DNA of 64,000 bases from Niallia alba (GTDB taxonomy: Bacteria > Bacillota > Bacilli > Bacillales > Cytobacillaceae), in contig NZ_JABBPK010000001.1 of NCBI RefSeq assembly GCF_012933555.1, forward strand, positions 3,574,001 to 3,638,000, in the 5' to 3' direction. The first letter of the stretch is position 1; each line of letters opens with the position of its first letter. The notes below the pieces were generated by a model. It had not been told where the DNA came from. It worked only from the letters and a program-made list of their open reading frames with translations, and did not search any database. Both the position numbers and the translations under genes were made by a program. This document shows positions 30,361 to 40,029 of this stretch, piece after piece.

Positions 30361-31521
30361 ATGGTCACAGATAAATATGTAATTAGAGAACAAAATGCTT
30401 CTCTTGTAATGGAGCAAATTGTTCAACATGCCCCGATTTCTCGAGCGAGCCTCTCATCCAATATTGGTTTAAATAAAGCAACCGTTTCTGATATAACAAA
30501 GAAGTTACTCGAGGATAAACTTATTGAAGAAATCGGAATCGGAGCAAGTAGCCATTCTGGTGGAAGAAAACCTATTCTTCTACAATTAAATAATAAAGCA
30601 GGTCTGTCGATTGCCATCGAGCTTGGCTATGACTTCATTTCAACAATGGTTACTTATTTAGACGGAGAAGTGGTTTTCTATAATAAAGAAAGAGGTACAT
30701 TTATCACAAAAGAGAATGTCCTTTCCCATATTGCTAGTATTATTGATAAATATGAGAAAATAAGCAATCTGACAACGTATGGTATTATCGGAATTGGCAT
30801 TGCCATTCATGGTATTGTCAACGACAACAATATCTTATTTACACCCTATTATGATTTAGACAAAATAGAACTTTATGAAGAATTGACGAAACTGTATCCT
30901 TATCCTATTCATATTGAAAACGAAGCAAATTTAACAGCAATAGGAGAGTCTACTTTTTCAACGGAATTTAATAACCTAATTAGTTTAAGTATTCACAGCG
31001 GGATTGGCGCAGGAATTATTATTGATGGTCAATTGTTCACAGGTTTAGACGGTAGAGCTGGTGAAGTTGGACATTCCATTCTGTATCCAAACGGCAAAAG
31101 TTGTCCCTGTGGAAATAAAGGCTGTCTAGAACAATATTGTTCCGATAAAGTACTCCTTGAACAACTTAAAGACAGAAAACAGTTATCCGATGTTACTCCA
31201 GATTTATTGGCTGAACTCTATTACGCTCATGATTCGATCGTACTAGAGATTGTTCAACAACATTGCTACAACCTCTCAAAGGGAATAAACAATATTATGA
31301 CCTTTTTTGCACCCAAGGTTATATTTATGAATAGTTCTGTCATTCGGAGAATTCCTGAAATACTTTCATTAATTAGTGATAACTTGGAAAGTTCCTTTAA
31401 TAAAGATATTATCATTGAAAATTCAAGTCTTGGTTCTAAAGCATCTTTATTCGGTGCTACCGCGCTAAACATTCGTAATTTCTTAAATATTTCCCATTTA
31501 AAAATTATGAATGCGGAATAA
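30361..31521 (+). CDS. xylR: Xylose repressor XylR (ROK family)
   Basis: A 386-residue ROK repressor. The N-terminal winged helix (about 12-70, ISRASLSSNIGLNKATVSDITKKLLE) is followed by a sugar-kinase-like domain with GHSILYPNGKSCPCGNKGCLEQ, the ROK zinc motif. Xylose binding would release it from the operator at 30186-30204. GGAGG precedes the ATG. It is divergent from xylA. Confidence 0.95.
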   Translation: MVTDKYVIREQNASLVMEQIVQHAPISRASLSSNIGLNKATVSDITKKLLEDKLIEEIGIGASSHSGGRKPILLQLNNKAGLSIAIELGYDFISTMVTYLDGEVVFYNKERGTFITKENVLSHIASIIDKYEKISNLTTYGIIGIGIAIHGIVNDNNILFTPYYDLDKIELYEELTKLYPYPIHIENEANLTAIGESTFSTEFNNLISLSIHSGIGAGIIIDGQLFTGLDGRAGEVGHSILYPNGKSCPCGNKGCLEQYCSDKVLLEQLKDRKQLSDVTPDLLAELYYAHDSIVLEIVQQHCYNLSKGINNIMTFFAPKVIFMNSSVIRRIPEILSLISDNLESSFNKDIIIENSSLGSKASLFGATALNIRNFLNISHLKIMNAE

Positions 31522-31538
31522 CTTTTGTTTAAATAAAA

Positions 31539-31701
31539 GGTTGTTTTCTAAAGGATTGTTGTTTTTTAAATAGGAAAAAAATTAGTTGGAAAAATGGAGC
31601 AGCCGGAATACACGAAGACGCGACGAGATTAGCGTGGGCCCCACGGAAAGCGAAGTGTATTCCTGCTGCGGGTAATCGCAACAAACTTTACGAAAATAGC
31701 C
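31539..31701. repeat. MITE-like palindromic element, family A copy 2 (163 bp)
   Basis: Same terminal sequence as copy 1 (GGTTGTTTTCTAAAG and, inverted, GGCTATTTTCGTAAAG), in the opposite orientation, with a shorter palindromic core. It is flanked by the 8-bp direct repeat AAATAAAA (31531-31538 and 31702-31709). Inserted just after the xylR stop. Confidence 0.8.
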
Positions 31702-31824
31702 AAATAAAAAGAATGGCACAGTCCTTATAAAAAAGATGGGGATTGCATCATTCTTTTTTCTCTTCGCTATTTTTAAATTTAATGAAACTTTTCTCTCTCT
31801 CATCTCGTTAATAGGAGTATTAAG

Positions 31825-31871
31825 TGAAACTTCCATCAGTGGGGGGAGTCTTACTGTCCGTTAAGAGTGGG
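31825..31871 (-). repeat. IS200/IS605-like end remnant, family B copy 1 (47 bp)
   Basis: Read on the minus strand: TTTAT, then CCCACTCTTAACGGACAGTA, then directly CCCCCCACTGATGGAAGTTTCA. The first block is shared with copies at 45115 and 59948, the last with 45115. It looks like left and right element ends joined with everything between deleted. The rest of 31710-31980 holds only the leader of the next gene. Confidence 0.55.
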
Positions 31872-31980
31872 ATAAATTTAAAGAATGGTATAATGTTTAT
31901 GAATAATGATCACAATCTTTACAGGAAATAGAATGAGTATGCTATACTTGCTATACAAAATATGAAAAAGGTGAAAAATT

Positions 31981-33105
31981 TTGACAAAGAAGAAATTTCA
32001 TTATTGGTTACTGCAGATTCTCATCATTGCTGCGATTATTTATCTATGCACCAAAATTTCATTCTTATTTAAGCCAGTTGCCGTATTGTTCTCCACCCTT
32101 TTTGTGCCAATTATCATTACTGGTTTCTTATACTTTTTGCTTAATCCAATCGTTAAATTTTTGCAAAAAAATAAAATTCCTAAAACACTCGCCATTATTA
32201 TTCTTTATGTTGGCGTGATCGGAATTATTATTTTAGCTATTGGTAGTATTGTGCCGATGATTAGTAAGCAGGTCAGTGAATTGTTCAGCAATATTCCCAA
32301 ATATGCAGATGATGCAGTTAAATATTTCCAATACTTAAATGATACAAAACAGTACAAATGGATTATGAACCAAGAATATGTAAAAATAGAGGATATTACG
32401 GAAAACTTAAAAGCATATGCTCAAACGATTCCAAGCAATATAACAAATGGAATTGGCTCAATCATTAGTACCATGACAAATATCACGATAACGATTGTGA
32501 CAGTACCATTTTTGCTTTTCTATTGCTTTAAAGATGGTAGTAAATTTCCAGAGGCCTTATCGAAATTCTTTCCATCTTCTTATCGAAAAGAAGGCTTAAA
32601 AATCATTAAAGATACAAGCGAAACAATCGCTGCCTATATTCAAGGACAAGTTATTGTGGCACTGTTTGTGGGAACCTTATCTTTAATTGGTTATTGGATT
32701 ATCGGCCTTGATTATGCACTTGTAATGGCTTTAGTTGTTGCTGTTACAAATATCATTCCATATGTTGGGCCATTAATTGGTGGAGCGCCGGCTGTTATCA
32801 TTGCCCTTTTCACCTCACCAACACAAGCGTTGCTTGTTATTATCGTTATTACCATCGCTCAACAAATTGAAGGGAATATTTTATCACCATTAATTCTTGG
32901 AAAAAGATTGGATACTCATCCAGCAACAATCATTATCCTTTTATTAGTGGCAGGAAATTTAGCAGGCATTTTAGGAATGATTCTTGCTGTACCAACATAC
33001 GCTGCTATCAAAACGATTGTCATTAATATAAATCGCTTACTTAAAGCACGGAAAGCGGCCATTTTAAATACACAAATTCCTCCTATAAATGATTCTAAAA
33101 TTTAA
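31981..33105 (+). CDS. AI-2E family transporter-like membrane protein
   Basis: A 374-residue PF01594 protein with about eight membrane helices, including two near the N-terminus (about 10-50), one at about 62-85, and several after a cytoplasmic/extracellular loop (about 85-150). The conserved NIIPYVGPLIGGAPAVIIAL and GKRLDTHPATIIILLL segments define the family. Members are named for TqsA but include Na+/H+ antiporters and proteins of unknown substrate, so I give no substrate. TTG start with AGGTG upstream. It is not ytvI, which lies at 58821. Terminated by a duplicated hairpin. Confidence 0.85.
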   Translation: MTKKKFHYWLLQILIIAAIIYLCTKISFLFKPVAVLFSTLFVPIIITGFLYFLLNPIVKFLQKNKIPKTLAIIILYVGVIGIIILAIGSIVPMISKQVSELFSNIPKYADDAVKYFQYLNDTKQYKWIMNQEYVKIEDITENLKAYAQTIPSNITNGIGSIISTMTNITITIVTVPFLLFYCFKDGSKFPEALSKFFPSSYRKEGLKIIKDTSETIAAYIQGQVIVALFVGTLSLIGYWIIGLDYALVMALVVAVTNIIPYVGPLIGGAPAVIIALFTSPTQALLVIIVITIAQQIEGNILSPLILGKRLDTHPATIIILLLVAGNLAGILGMILAVPTYAAIKTIVININRLLKARKAAILNTQIPPINDSKI

Positions 33106-33120
33106 TATAGCAATATTACA

Positions 33121-33150
33121 GAAGCCCAAATCAGTGTATTTGGGTTTTCA
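33121..33150 (+). terminator. Terminator, first copy of a duplicated hairpin
   Basis: GAAGCCCAAATCAGTGTATTTGGG, then TTTTC. The same 24 bases recur exactly at 33401-33424. It is 15 bases after the upstream stop codon. Confidence 0.75.
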
Positions 33151-33196
33151 GTTTGTCGACAAAAAGATTTTTAGAAACTTAAATGGAATTTTCATG

Positions 33197-33323
33197 CGTT
33201 GCTTGGAGTGGAAGGGGGGAGACTCCTGTGGGATTAGCGAGGAAGCTGAGACCCTGCAGGCCAAAGGCCGAAGCGGCTCAGCGCGAGCCCCACGGAAAGC
33301 GAACCCCTGAAGCGGAAAGCAAC
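33197..33323. repeat. Palindromic element, family A-related copy 3
   Basis: Its core (GCTCAGCGCGAGCCCCACGG, and ACTCCTGTGGGATTAGCGAG) matches the cores at 21581 and 41490, but its ends are GTTGCTT on both sides instead. It lies between the two terminator copies at 33121 and 33401. Confidence 0.7.
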
Positions 33324-33400
33324 ATCCTATTCAAAGAGACTAATAAATATACTATATACACACCTCTATTTCTAAAATTTAGGGATTTGTCTACAGTCTG

Positions 33401-33431
33401 GAAGCCCAAATCAGTGTATTTGGGCTTTTTC
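33401..33431 (+). terminator. Terminator, second copy of the duplicated hairpin
   Basis: Exact 24-base repeat of 33121-33144 followed by GGGCTTTTT, a better T-run than the first copy. It is 280 bp from the first copy, with a palindromic repeat between them. Confidence 0.75.
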
Positions 33432-33462
33432 TTGTGTCCTATTAATGCCAATTAAGAGTAAA

Positions 33463-33499
33463 AAGGGAGTTCGATTAAAAAATCAAACTCCCCTTAAAA
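33463..33499 (-). terminator. ysdC terminator
   Basis: On the minus strand AAGGGGAGTTTGATT pairs with AATCGAACTCCCTT and a T-run follows, just after the ysdC stop. Confidence 0.85.
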
Positions 33500-33504
33500 T
33501 AATC

Positions 33505-34590
33505 CTATGAAAATGTTAATCCATCTACTGTTTCACGATCTAATTTCTTAATAACTTCTACAATTAATTTTACCGCATTTTCATAGTCGTCACGATGAAG
33601 CATTGCAGCGTGTGAGTGAATATAACGTGTTGCAATGGTAATTGATAACGATGGAACACCTTTATGTGTTAAATGAATCGAACCGGAGTCTGTTCCCCCT
33701 CCTGGCACGCTATCAAATTGATAAGGAATGTTTAACTCGTCCGCAGTATCTGTAACAAGATCACGCAATCCTTTATGAGCAACCATAGAAGCATCATATA
33801 AGATAATTTGTGGACCTTTGCCCATCTTACTTAGCGCTTCTTTTTCTGTCACTCCTGGTGTATCTCCTGCAATACCAACGTCTACTCCGAAACCAATATC
33901 CGGCTCAATGTAGTTCGCCGCTGTTTTTGCGCCGCGAAGACCAACCTCTTCTTGAACAGTTCCAACACCATAAACAATATTAGGATGATTGCTGCCTTGT
34001 AAATTCTTTAATATATCAATTGCGATGGCACAGCCAATACGGTTATCCCAAGCCTTCGCAAGAAGCATTTTCTCATTATTCATCACTGTGAATTCGAAGT
34101 ATGGAACAACCATATCGCCTGGTTTTACACCCCATTCCATTGCTTCTTCTTTAGAAGATGCACCGATATCAATAAAAATATCTTTAATGTCTATTGGTTT
34201 CTTTCTTGCTTCAGGACTTAATACATGTGGCGGTTTTGAACCTGTAATCCCAGTAATTTCGCCTTTACTTGTAACAATCGTTACTCGTTGAGCAAGCATC
34301 ACTTGAGACCACCAGCCACCAACTGTTTGAAAATATAAAAAGCCTTTATCATCAATACGAGTTATCATAAATCCAACTTCATCAAGATGACCTGCAACCA
34401 TTATTTTCGGCCCATTTTCTTGCCCAACTTTCTTGGCAATTAAACTTCCTAAATTATCTGTAGTTACTTCATCTGCATATTCTGCTATGTACTTTTTCAT
34501 TACTTCTCTTGGTTCTTTTTCATTTCCTGGTATGCCTTTTGCATCAGTAAGATCTTTCAGCATCGTTAATGTTTCATCTAATTTTACCAT
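33505..34590 (-). CDS. ysdC: M42 family aminopeptidase (YsdC)
   Basis: A 361-residue M42 dinuclear-metal aminopeptidase, soluble and usually a dodecameric tetrahedral shell. Metal and catalytic residues are in [53 protein letters not shown] and [12 protein letters not shown]. It trims peptides to amino acids; in the wider family glucanase activity has also been proposed. The ATG has GGGAG upstream. It has its own terminator and lies next to ysdB as in B. subtilis. Confidence 0.93.
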   Translation of the reverse strand: MVKLDETLTMLKDLTDAKGIPGNEKEPREVMKKYIAEYADEVTTDNLGSLIAKKVGQENGPKIMVAGHLDEVGFMITRIDDKGFLYFQTVGGWWSQVMLAQRVTIVTSKGEITGITGSKPPHVLSPEARKKPIDIKDIFIDIGASSKEEAMEWGVKPGDMVVPYFEFTVMNNEKMLLAKAWDNRIGCAIAIDILKNLQGSNHPNIVYGVGTVQEEVGLRGAKTAANYIEPDIGFGVDVGIAGDTPGVTEKEALSKMGKGPQIILYDASMVAHKGLRDLVTDTADELNIPYQFDSVPGGGTDSGSIHLTHKGVPSLSITIATRYIHSHAAMLHRDDYENAVKLIVEVIKKLDRETVDGLTFS

Positions 34591-34791
34591 TACTTCGACT
34601 CCCTTAATAAAATAACTTCTTCATTATTATACTAGAAAATAATTATAGTACAAAGTATTAGATACTACCAAAGTGTATCTTTCACCAAAGTAGGCTAACT
34701 TCCTATGCATACGGGTATAGTAAAGAATCCCTTACTTATATTATGTATCAATTCTTTGTTTCTATTTATTTAAATATTTTTTCTCAAAAAG

Positions 34792-34817
34792 TGAAACCTT
34801 TTTTCAACTCCATCGTA
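34792..34817 (+). promoter_or_regulatory. Sigma-W promoter of ysdB
   Basis: TGAAAC, exactly 16 bases, CGTA, matching the sigma-W consensus, about 45 bases upstream of the ysdB ATG. B. subtilis ysdB is a known sigma-W regulon member, which supports the reading. Confidence 0.85.
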
Positions 34818-34862
34818 TTCTATTAGTTAATCCTGAAAAATTAAGTTACTGGAGGCTCTTTT

Positions 34863-35216
34863 ATGAAATGGCTTTTGTTATTTGTTCTACTCGCTTTTCT
34901 TTTTTACGGGTTGTTTCGATTCGCTTCATTCCTAACAAATCCACAGCGAAGACTAGCATTCGCGCAAAAGCGTGGAACATTTTATTTGTTTGATAATAAG
35001 GATAATATTAGAATGAACCTCTTACTAACCTATAAAGGACATTTGCTGGAAGGGGAAAAATACGCTACAGCAAAAGAGGTTGATCACATCTTACTATTCC
35101 CCGCTAATCCATATAATACAAAGTTGTCAAAACAAGACAAAACCTATATAGAACAGTCACTATTGTCTATATATCCAAAGGCTAGAATTGAATGGACACG
35201 ATTTAAAGAGGTATAA
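34863..35216 (+). CDS. ysdB: YsdB, sigma-W-controlled membrane-anchored protein
   Basis: A 117-residue protein with one N-terminal membrane helix (about 3-24) and a cytoplasmic or surface-facing basic domain. I identify it by position between ysdC and ysdA and by the sigma-W promoter. The function is not known beyond membership of the cell-envelope stress regulon. GGAGG precedes the ATG. A strong hairpin ends it. Confidence 0.83.
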   Translation: MKWLLLFVLLAFLFYGLFRFASFLTNPQRRLAFAQKRGTFYLFDNKDNIRMNLLLTYKGHLLEGEKYATAKEVDHILLFPANPYNTKLSKQDKTYIEQSLLSIYPKARIEWTRFKEV

Positions 35217-35224
35217 AAACACGT

Positions 35225-35253
35225 AGAGTCTTGCTTTTGAGCAAGACTCTATG
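35225..35253. terminator. Bidirectional terminator after ysdB
   Basis: TAGAGTCTTGCT and AGCAAGACTCTA form a perfect stem. It separates ysdB from the converging membrane protein gene. Confidence 0.82.
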
Positions 35254-35280
35254 TTTATTTTCTACCACTATTCCATTATT

Positions 35281-35856
35281 TTACTCCGGGGCTTCTTTAA
35301 AAAATTCTCTCCATTTTATTACTGTTATTTTTTCCCGTAAAATATAAACGAGTACGGCCAAAGCAAACATAATTATAACTACCATCGTCATCGAAAACTG
35401 GCTAATGAACTGACCAAAAATAGTATAAAAAAACGCTAATGGGATATTGCTTATAAACGAACTTTTTCCAAATTCTCTTAAACTTTTCCTTTTTTCCAAC
35501 AAGCAAAAATTTAATAAATGATAATGAAATACTGGAATTAACCGTAATACAGTAATTTGCCCCAGAGTCAAATTACGATATTCCCCAAACCATCTTTTTT
35601 TTAGAGTAGATAGTTTCCGATGTGTTTTTGGCAAACGGTGAATAACTGCATAGAATAAGAGACAATTGATTGTTAAGCCAATAACAGAATAGATGGTACC
35701 TAGCGTCACTCCAAATAGAACCCCTCCCGCAATACAGACTAGTATGGGAGGAATAAATAAAAATTGCCGTAGTGTATGGAATAGAATAAATATAATCGGT
35801 GCTAAAATACCACCAACTTCTACCATAACAAACAGGACTGATAACTGCTCTTCCAT
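35281..35856 (-). CDS. TVP38/TMEM64 (VTT domain) membrane protein
   Basis: A 191-residue protein with about five hydrophobic segments and the family pattern FIPPILVCIAGGVLFGVTLGTIYSVIG, then VLRLIPVFHYHLLNFCLL, typical of the VTT/SNARE-associated family (DedA superfamily relatives). Such proteins are linked to lipid scrambling or envelope stress, but no substrate can be given. AGAAGGTG precedes the ATG. B. subtilis has a family member, ytxB, near dnaI; here the family member is beside ysdA instead. Confidence 0.82.
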   Translation of the reverse strand: MEEQLSVLFVMVEVGGILAPIIFILFHTLRQFLFIPPILVCIAGGVLFGVTLGTIYSVIGLTINCLLFYAVIHRLPKTHRKLSTLKKRWFGEYRNLTLGQITVLRLIPVFHYHLLNFCLLEKRKSLREFGKSSFISNIPLAFFYTIFGQFISQFSMTMVVIIMFALAVLVYILREKITVIKWREFFKEAPE

Positions 35857-35924
35857 CTTATCACCTTCTGCCCTAAAGAATCATGCTGTTATTAAAGTGT
35901 ATAAGAAAAGACAAGAGAATATGC

Positions 35925-36191
35925 CTAAACATTTAGTACATAAAGTACAATCCCTAATTCTAGTACTGATAAGATAGGTAAACCATACTTAAATAAAGCA
36001 TGCTTAGTTTTATGACGGAAGTTTTTCATGCCAATGAATAAACCAAGGGCACCAAAAAGAATCGCTGTAATCCACAGTGTACGTTCGCTTATCCGATACT
36101 GATGTTTTATCGCCCTTTTTTTATCGATCATCATTAATGAATAGCCGAGTATATTAATTACTACTAAATAGATTAATAGGTATGTAATCAC
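35925..36191 (-). CDS. ysdA: DUF1294 family membrane protein YsdA
   Basis: An 88-residue protein with three hydrophobic helices (about 3-21, 40-58, 68-87) and the DUF1294 pattern MMIDKKRAIKHQYRISERTL...GLFIGMKNFRHKTKH. Function unknown. GTG start with AGGGGAG upstream. Directly downstream of rplT on the same strand, as in B. subtilis, but a terminator lies between them. Confidence 0.88.
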   Translation of the reverse strand: MITYLLIYLVVINILGYSLMMIDKKRAIKHQYRISERTLWITAILFGALGLFIGMKNFRHKTKHALFKYGLPILSVLELGIVLYVLNV

Positions 36192-36221
36192 ACTTTCTCC
36201 CCTTTTCGCAAAAATATAGAA

Positions 36222-36252
36222 AAAAAGAAGGTATCGGCTACCTTCTTTTTTA
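36222..36252 (-). terminator. infC-rpmI-rplT terminator
   Basis: AAAAGAAGGTA and TACCTTCTTTT form a perfect stem with a T-run, seven bases after the rplT stop. Confidence 0.88.
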
Positions 36253-36258
36253 AAATAA

Positions 36259-36615
36259 TTATTTTAAGTTTTGTTTTGCAACTGTTGCTAATTCAGCAAA
36301 TGCTTTTTCATCACTTACAGCAAGTTCAGCAAGCATTTTGCGGTTTACTTCGATACCAGCAACTTTTAATCCGTGCATTAAACGGCTATAAGAAAGACCG
36401 TTGATACGAGCAGCTGCGTTGATACGAGTAATCCATAATTTACGGAAATCACGTTTCTTTTGACGACGATCTCTGTAAGCATACATTAATGATTTCATTA
36501 CTTGTTGGTTTGCAACTTTGTATAATGTATGTTTTGAACCATAATAACCTTTAGCTAATTTAAGAACTTTTTTACGACGTTTGCGTGTAACTGTACCGCC
36601 TTTAACACGTGGCAT
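36259..36615 (-). CDS. rplT: 50S ribosomal protein L20
   Basis: A 118-residue basic protein, full length. It starts [20 protein letters not shown] and contains the L20 signature [18 protein letters not shown]. It is an early 50S assembly protein and, in Bacillus, the repressor that binds the leader of its own operon. Third gene of infC-rpmI-rplT; ribosome site GGAGG. Confidence 0.99.
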   Translation of the reverse strand: MPRVKGGTVTRKRRKKVLKLAKGYYGSKHTLYKVANQQVMKSLMYAYRDRRQKKRDFRKLWITRINAAARINGLSYSRLMHGLKVAGIEVNRKMLAELAVSDEKAFAELATVAKQNLK

Positions 36616-36641
36616 ATTATTTCCCTCCTATATTGAAAAAA

Positions 36642-36842
36642 TTACTTAATGTTGTCTAATAAATGACGAATGCGTTTGAAATCGCCTTTAGATACTAATC
36701 CAGCTTTGCGAAGTTTACGTTTTTGTTTAGTAGATTTGTTAGCAAATAAGTGACTAGTATAAGCTTTTGAGCGTTTTAATTTACCAGAGCCTGTCTTTTT
36801 GAAACGTTTAGCAGCTCCGCGGTGAGTTTTCATTTTTGGCAT
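36642..36842 (-). CDS. rpmI: 50S ribosomal protein L35
   Basis: 66 residues, starting [20 protein letters not shown] and ending in [10 protein letters not shown], the whole L35 protein. AGGAGGAATACC precedes the ATG. It lies between infC (15-bp gap) and rplT (26-bp gap). Confidence 0.99.
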   Translation of the reverse strand: MPKMKTHRGAAKRFKKTGSGKLKRSKAYTSHLFANKSTKQKRKLRKAGLVSKGDFKRIRHLLDNIK

Positions 36843-36857
36843 TTGGTATTCCTCCTC

Positions 36858-37373
36858 TTACTTGTCGTTTTTAGGCGCTAAGGTCATGAACATGCTTCGA
36901 CCGTCCATTTTTGGATGTGATTCCACAGTGGCAACTTCGGCACAAGCTTCTGCAAAACGAACAAGTACGCGTTGACCGATTTCCTTATGTGTAATAGCAC
37001 GTCCTTTAAAACGAATGGATGCTTTTACTTTATCGCCTTTTTCTAGGAACTTAATAGCATTACGAAGCTTTGTATTAAAGTCATGCTCATCTATAGTTGG
37101 ACTAAGGCGAACCTCTTTAATATTAATGATTTTTTGATTTTTACGTGCTTCTTTTTCTTTCTTTTGTTGTTCAAACTTGTATTTACCGTAGTCCATAATA
37201 CGAGCTACTGGTGGTTTTGCGTTTGGAGCAACAAGAACGACATCAAGATTTACACGTGTTGCAATTTCAAGAGCTTCAAATTTCGTTTTAATCCCAAGCT
37301 GTTCTCCATTTTGGTCAATAAGACGAACTTCTCTAGCACGAATGCCTTCATTTAAAATCATATCTTTGCTAAT
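36858..37373 (-). CDS. infC: Translation initiation factor IF-3, ATT start
   Basis: About 171 residues beginning at ATT (37373), giving [20 protein letters not shown], which aligns with the B. subtilis N-terminus. GGAGGTG lies at proper distance from the ATT (nine bases after GGAGG). The first ATG, at 37361, is 21 bases from it and cannot be the main start. Rare AUU starts are a known conserved trait of infC and allow IF-3 to limit its own synthesis. The N-domain, linker ([21 protein letters not shown]) and C-domain are complete. It keeps 30S subunits free and checks the start codon. Confidence 0.95.
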   Translation of the reverse strand: MSKDMILNEGIRAREVRLIDQNGEQLGIKTKFEALEIATRVNLDVVLVAPNAKPPVARIMDYGKYKFEQQKKEKEARKNQKIINIKEVRLSPTIDEHDFNTKLRNAIKFLEKGDKVKASIRFKGRAITHKEIGQRVLVRFAEACAEVATVESHPKMDGRSMFMTLAPKNDK

Positions 37374-37384
37374 AGTTAAACACC

Positions 37385-37670
37385 TCCAAGGTTAATGACG
37401 AATACAACGTTCGGGTCAAGAATAATCTAACCTAGGTCACCTTATCTAGTTTAGATACTAATTGACACTTGACTCCCAAGTTGACATCGTAGGCTTTGTA
37501 ATCTTTATCATCCAAATAAAAAAGTGTGGATGAACAATTCACCCACACTTACGATAACATAGTAAGACCTAAAATGTTTTACGTAATACCTGTTAACTAC
37601 TTGGAATCTGTGTCAATCAGGTGAGAAGCGGGTGCTTCTTCTTTTCCTCAAACTCGTATTCAATTTACCT
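37385..37670 (-). promoter_or_regulatory. L20-type leader with terminator, controls infC-rpmI-rplT
   Basis: A roughly 290-base untranslated leader. It has GAAGAAGCACCCGCTTCTCACCTGATTGACAC near the 5' end and a terminator hairpin (AAGTGTGGGTGA / TCATCCACACTT with T-run) at about 37515-37551. This fits the L20-binding attenuator upstream of infC in Firmicutes. 37706-38038 is downstream of thrS; I find no clear terminator there, only a weak GGAAG/CTTCC stem. Confidence 0.85.
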
Positions 37671-37675
37671 TAGTA

Positions 37676-37705
37676 ACTATATCACAAATGATATCTGTAA
37701 GTCAA
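37676..37705 (-). promoter_or_regulatory. infC operon promoter
   Basis: TTGACT, 18 bases, TATAGT on the minus strand, just ahead of the L20-type leader. Confidence 0.75.
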
Positions 37706-38038
37706 CGAAAGAAATATCACAACGAGAAAAATTTTATCAAAATAATTGATTCAATGCAATACCTTTTGTGCATAATTTCTGAAAAGCTAGGAATATAGAA
37801 CGAAAAGTAGGCTTCCAATCCTTAAAAACGACAGTACTTTGATCATTTTTCTTTTAATACATTGTGTTCTAAAAAATGGTTCGCCTATTTATGAAACTCG
37901 TTAATTCCCACTTCAGACACTTGCTTTACGCGGGAAGGAAGCCTGTTCTCCTCTACTTCCCACAAAAGTACAGAATATCCGCTCCAATCAACTCAAAATC
38001 CTTAATTTCAATTTATGTCATAAAAATTAATTTCTAAC

Positions 38039-39976
38039 TTAGTTCGTTTTTTTTACTTCTTGTGTTAGTTTCTCTAAGAAGTCGACATAAGAGACTGTTT
38101 CTGATTTTTGTTCTCCGTATTTGCGGACGTTTACGGCTTTATCTTCTACTTCTTTGTCTCCCACTACTAACATGTAAGGGATTTTTTTCATTAGTGCCTC
38201 ACGGATTTTGTAGCCTATTTTTTCGTCACGTTCATCAAGTTCTACGCGGAAACCGTGTCTTTGTAAGTTTTCTTGCACTTCTTTGGCATAGTCAAAGTGA
38301 ACGGAAGGTGATACCGGGATCACTTGTACTTGAACTGGTGATAACCAAGTTGGAAATGCGCCTTTGTATTCTTCAATCAGGAATGCAATGAAGCGTTCCA
38401 TTGTTGAAACCACACCTCTATGAATAACTACTGGACGATGTTGTTTCCCATCTTCTCCTACATATGTTAAGTCAAAGCGTTCAGGAAGAAGGAAGTCTAA
38501 TTGAACTGTAGACAGTGTTTCATCTTTGCCTAAAGCTGTTTTTACTTGTACATCCAATTTCGGACCGTAGAATGCCGCTTCTCCTTCTGCTTCAAAGTAA
38601 TCTAGTCCTAGATCATCCATTGCCTCTTTCAGCATGCTTTGTGCTTTATTCCACATTTCATCATCATCAAAATATTTCTCTGTATCCGCTGGATCACGAT
38701 AAGATAAACGGAACGAGTAATCTGTAATGTTAAAATCTTTATATACTTCTAATACTAAGTTTACAACACGCTTGAATTCATCTTTGATTTGATCAGGTCT
38801 TACAAAGATATGCGCGTCATTTAGAGTCATTCCACGCACACGCTGTAATCCTGATAATGCACCAGACATTTCATAACGATGCATTGTGCCTAGCTCAGCG
38901 ATACGAATTGGCAGTTCACGATAGCTATGAATGTCGTTTTTATAAACAACCATATGGTGTGGACAGTTCATCGGACGAAGAACTAATTGTTCATTATCCA
39001 TTTCCATAACAGGAAACATATCCTCTTGATAGTGATCCCAGTGACCAGATGTTTTGTATAAATCCACGCTTCCCATGATTGGTGTATAAACATGGTTATA
39101 GCCTAATCTTTCTTCTTTATCTACAATATACCGTTCCACGATACGTCTAATTGTTGCACCTTTTGGAAGCCATAGAGGCAAACCTTGTCCCACTTTTTGA
39201 GAAGTCATAAATAAATCTAATTCTTTACCAATCTTACGATGATCTCTTTCTTTCGCCTCTTCTAAAAAGCGTAAATGCTCTTCTAGCTCATTTTTCTTAA
39301 AGAATGCTGTTCCGTATATACGCTGAAGCATTTTATTATCGCTATTCCCTCTCCAGTATGCACCAGCAATGTTTAACAATTTAAACTCTTTTAGTTTTCC
39401 AGTAGATGGTACGTGAACTCCACGGCAAAGATCAATGAATTCCCCTTGTTGATATAATGTTACTGTTTCCTCTTCAGGGATTGCATCAATTAACTCCAGT
39501 TTGTATTCATCATCCATTTCTTTAAAGAGCTCAATCGCTTCCGCGCGGCTTACTTCTTTACGGACAATCTCAAGATTTTCATTGATGATTTTTTTCATTT
39601 CTTTTTCAATAGCTGGTAAATCTTCTGGTGTTAATGATTGCTCTAAGTCAATATCATAGTAAAACCCATTTTCAATAACTGGACCTACACCTAGCTTTAC
39701 GTTTCCATAAATTCTTTTAATTGCTTGTGCCATTAAGTGAGCAGAGCTATGACGCAAAATTTCTAATGCCTCTGGACTATCTGGTGTAATGATTTCAAAA
39801 GATGCATCTTCTAAAATAGGTCTTTTCAAATCATATAAAGAACCATTAATTTTCCCTGCTAGTGCTTTTTTTCTTAGACCTGGGCTAATAGAACCTGCAA
39901 TATCTTCTGTTGTAGTTCCTCCCGGAAACTCCTTTACCGCTCCGTCTGGAAATGTAATGTTAATTAATTCTGACAT
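38039..39976 (-). CDS. thrS: Threonyl-tRNA synthetase
   Basis: 645 residues from the ATG at 39976, which has AAAGGAGGAAG upstream; the longer ORF start adds ten residues from the leader. Domains in order: TGS (about 1-62), the editing N2 domain with [13 protein letters not shown] and the later HxxxC ([10 protein letters not shown]), the class II catalytic core ([22 protein letters not shown], motif 2 [20 protein letters not shown], motif 3 [15 protein letters not shown]), and an anticodon-binding domain (about 545-640). Regulated by a Thr T-box. Confidence 0.98.
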   Translation of the reverse strand: MSELINITFPDGAVKEFPGGTTTEDIAGSISPGLRKKALAGKINGSLYDLKRPILEDASFEIITPDSPEALEILRHSSAHLMAQAIKRIYGNVKLGVGPVIENGFYYDIDLEQSLTPEDLPAIEKEMKKIINENLEIVRKEVSRAEAIELFKEMDDEYKLELIDAIPEEETVTLYQQGEFIDLCRGVHVPSTGKLKEFKLLNIAGAYWRGNSDNKMLQRIYGTAFFKKNELEEHLRFLEEAKERDHRKIGKELDLFMTSQKVGQGLPLWLPKGATIRRIVERYIVDKEERLGYNHVYTPIMGSVDLYKTSGHWDHYQEDMFPVMEMDNEQLVLRPMNCPHHMVVYKNDIHSYRELPIRIAELGTMHRYEMSGALSGLQRVRGMTLNDAHIFVRPDQIKDEFKRVVNLVLEVYKDFNITDYSFRLSYRDPADTEKYFDDDEMWNKAQSMLKEAMDDLGLDYFEAEGEAAFYGPKLDVQVKTALGKDETLSTVQLDFLLPERFDLTYVGEDGKQHRPVVIHRGVVSTMERFIAFLIEEYKGAFPTWLSPVQVQVIPVSPSVHFDYAKEVQENLQRHGFRVELDERDEKIGYKIREALMKKIPYMLVVGDKEVEDKAVNVRKYGEQKSETVSYVDFLEKLTQEVKKTN

Positions 39977-40029
39977 GAAACTTCCTCCTTTATTTTTGCC
40001 ATGCATGTAAGATAAGAACCGATTAAAAA

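Noticed and set aside
31582-31836. 84-codon minus-strand ORF after xylR
   Set aside because: It reads through a MITE-like palindrome and a repeat remnant; composition follows the repeats.
33089-33455. Two overlapping plus-strand ORFs after the AI-2E gene
   Set aside because: They cover the terminators and the palindromic element; conserved base structure, not protein, explains them.
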